Both the position numbers and the translations under genes were made by a program. A model generated the notes under the pieces. The model did not search any database, was not told the DNA's origin, and saw only the letters and a list, made by a program, of their open reading frames with translations. From Kitasatospora papulosa (GTDB lineage Bacteria; Actinomycetota; Actinomycetes; Streptomycetales; Streptomycetaceae), in contig NZ_JNYQ01000034.1 of assembly GCF_000717245.1 (NCBI RefSeq), positions 1 to 12,787 on the forward strand: a stretch of DNA of 12,787 nucleotides, in the 5' to 3' direction. Below, piece after piece: positions 12,691 to 12,787 of this stretch (position 1 is its first letter; the number at the start of each line of letters is the position of its first letter).

Positions 12691-12787
12691 CTAGGGCCTG
12701 TCTTCAAAGGGTCATATCCACATCAGGAGTGACGCGATGGTGAGTGCTGCTTCGTAGGATTCGCGGGTTTTGTCGTAGCGGGTGGCT
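12691..12787. mobile_element. End of an IS5-type insertion sequence (runs off the window)
   Basis: CTAG at 12691-12694 fits the YTAR target of IS5-group elements. It is followed by GGGCCTGTCTTCAAAGGGTC, which looks like the terminal inverted repeat. The transposase stop lies 18 bp inside. The other end and the second target copy are outside the window. Confidence 0.7.
12712..12787 (-). CDS. IS5-type transposase, C-terminal end (partial)
   Basis: Minus strand ends TRYDKTRESYEAALTIASLL then MWI and a TGA at 12712-12714. This C-terminal signature, with DKT-x-SY-x-A and LLMW, is shared by IS5-family DDE transposases of Streptomyces. The catalytic part lies outside the window. Confidence 0.8.
   Translation of the reverse strand, partial: ATRYDKTRESYEAALTIASLLMWI

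Noticed and set aside
12567..12694. Plus-strand SnoaL-like fragment before the IS
   Set aside because: About 42 residues, weak resemblance and codon use not GC3-rich; too little to call.

Overview
The base composition (very GC-rich, GC-biased third codon positions), the frequent GTG starts and the protein families present point to Streptomyces or a close relative. A plasmid-type parA-parB pair, two copies of a candidate centromere palindrome, phased repeat arrays, a truncated chromosomal-type gene and an IS end suggest an accessory replicon (plasmid or integrated plasmid) or an unstable chromosome arm. No replication, transfer or telomere gene is visible, so the replicon type is inference.

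Layout. Positions 1-1770 hold no gene I can support. They are packed with inverted and direct repeats: two opposed arrays of four 11-bp-spaced repeats at 121-245, a large hairpin at 323-442, repeated words at 484-614 and 753-835, a perfect 16-bp stem hairpin at 1077-1111 and a G-quadruplex-type tract at 1379-1403. From 1771 to 5174 (+ strand) lies one long STAND-type NTPase gene with about 14 near-identical TPR repeats. An exact 26-bp tandem duplication inside TPR 4 breaks its reading frame. All remaining genes are on the minus strand: a small conserved actinobacterial protein (5322-5567) with an SOS-box-like site at its start; a coupled pair of a small repeat-containing membrane protein (6414-6767) and a membrane-anchored Mrr-like nuclease (5710-6417); a strongly folded, probably RNA-coding segment with a terminator (6931-7086); a coupled trio of a 54-aa small protein, an ECF sigma factor and a Sel1-like protein (8752 to 7162); an 825-bp gap with hairpins; parB and parA (9578-11898); the C-terminal remnant of an MFS transporter (12183-12566); and the end of an IS5-type element running off the window (from about 12691).

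How the parts may work together. ParA, ParB and the two identical palindromes (one inside parB, one about 85 bp upstream of parA) form a self-contained partition module. The sigma-factor trio is translationally coupled through 4-bp stop/start overlaps and probably forms one regulatory unit. The membrane small protein and the Mrr-like nuclease are also coupled and may be a defence module, as may the STAND-TPR gene. I see no direct functional link between the modules beyond sharing an accessory region.
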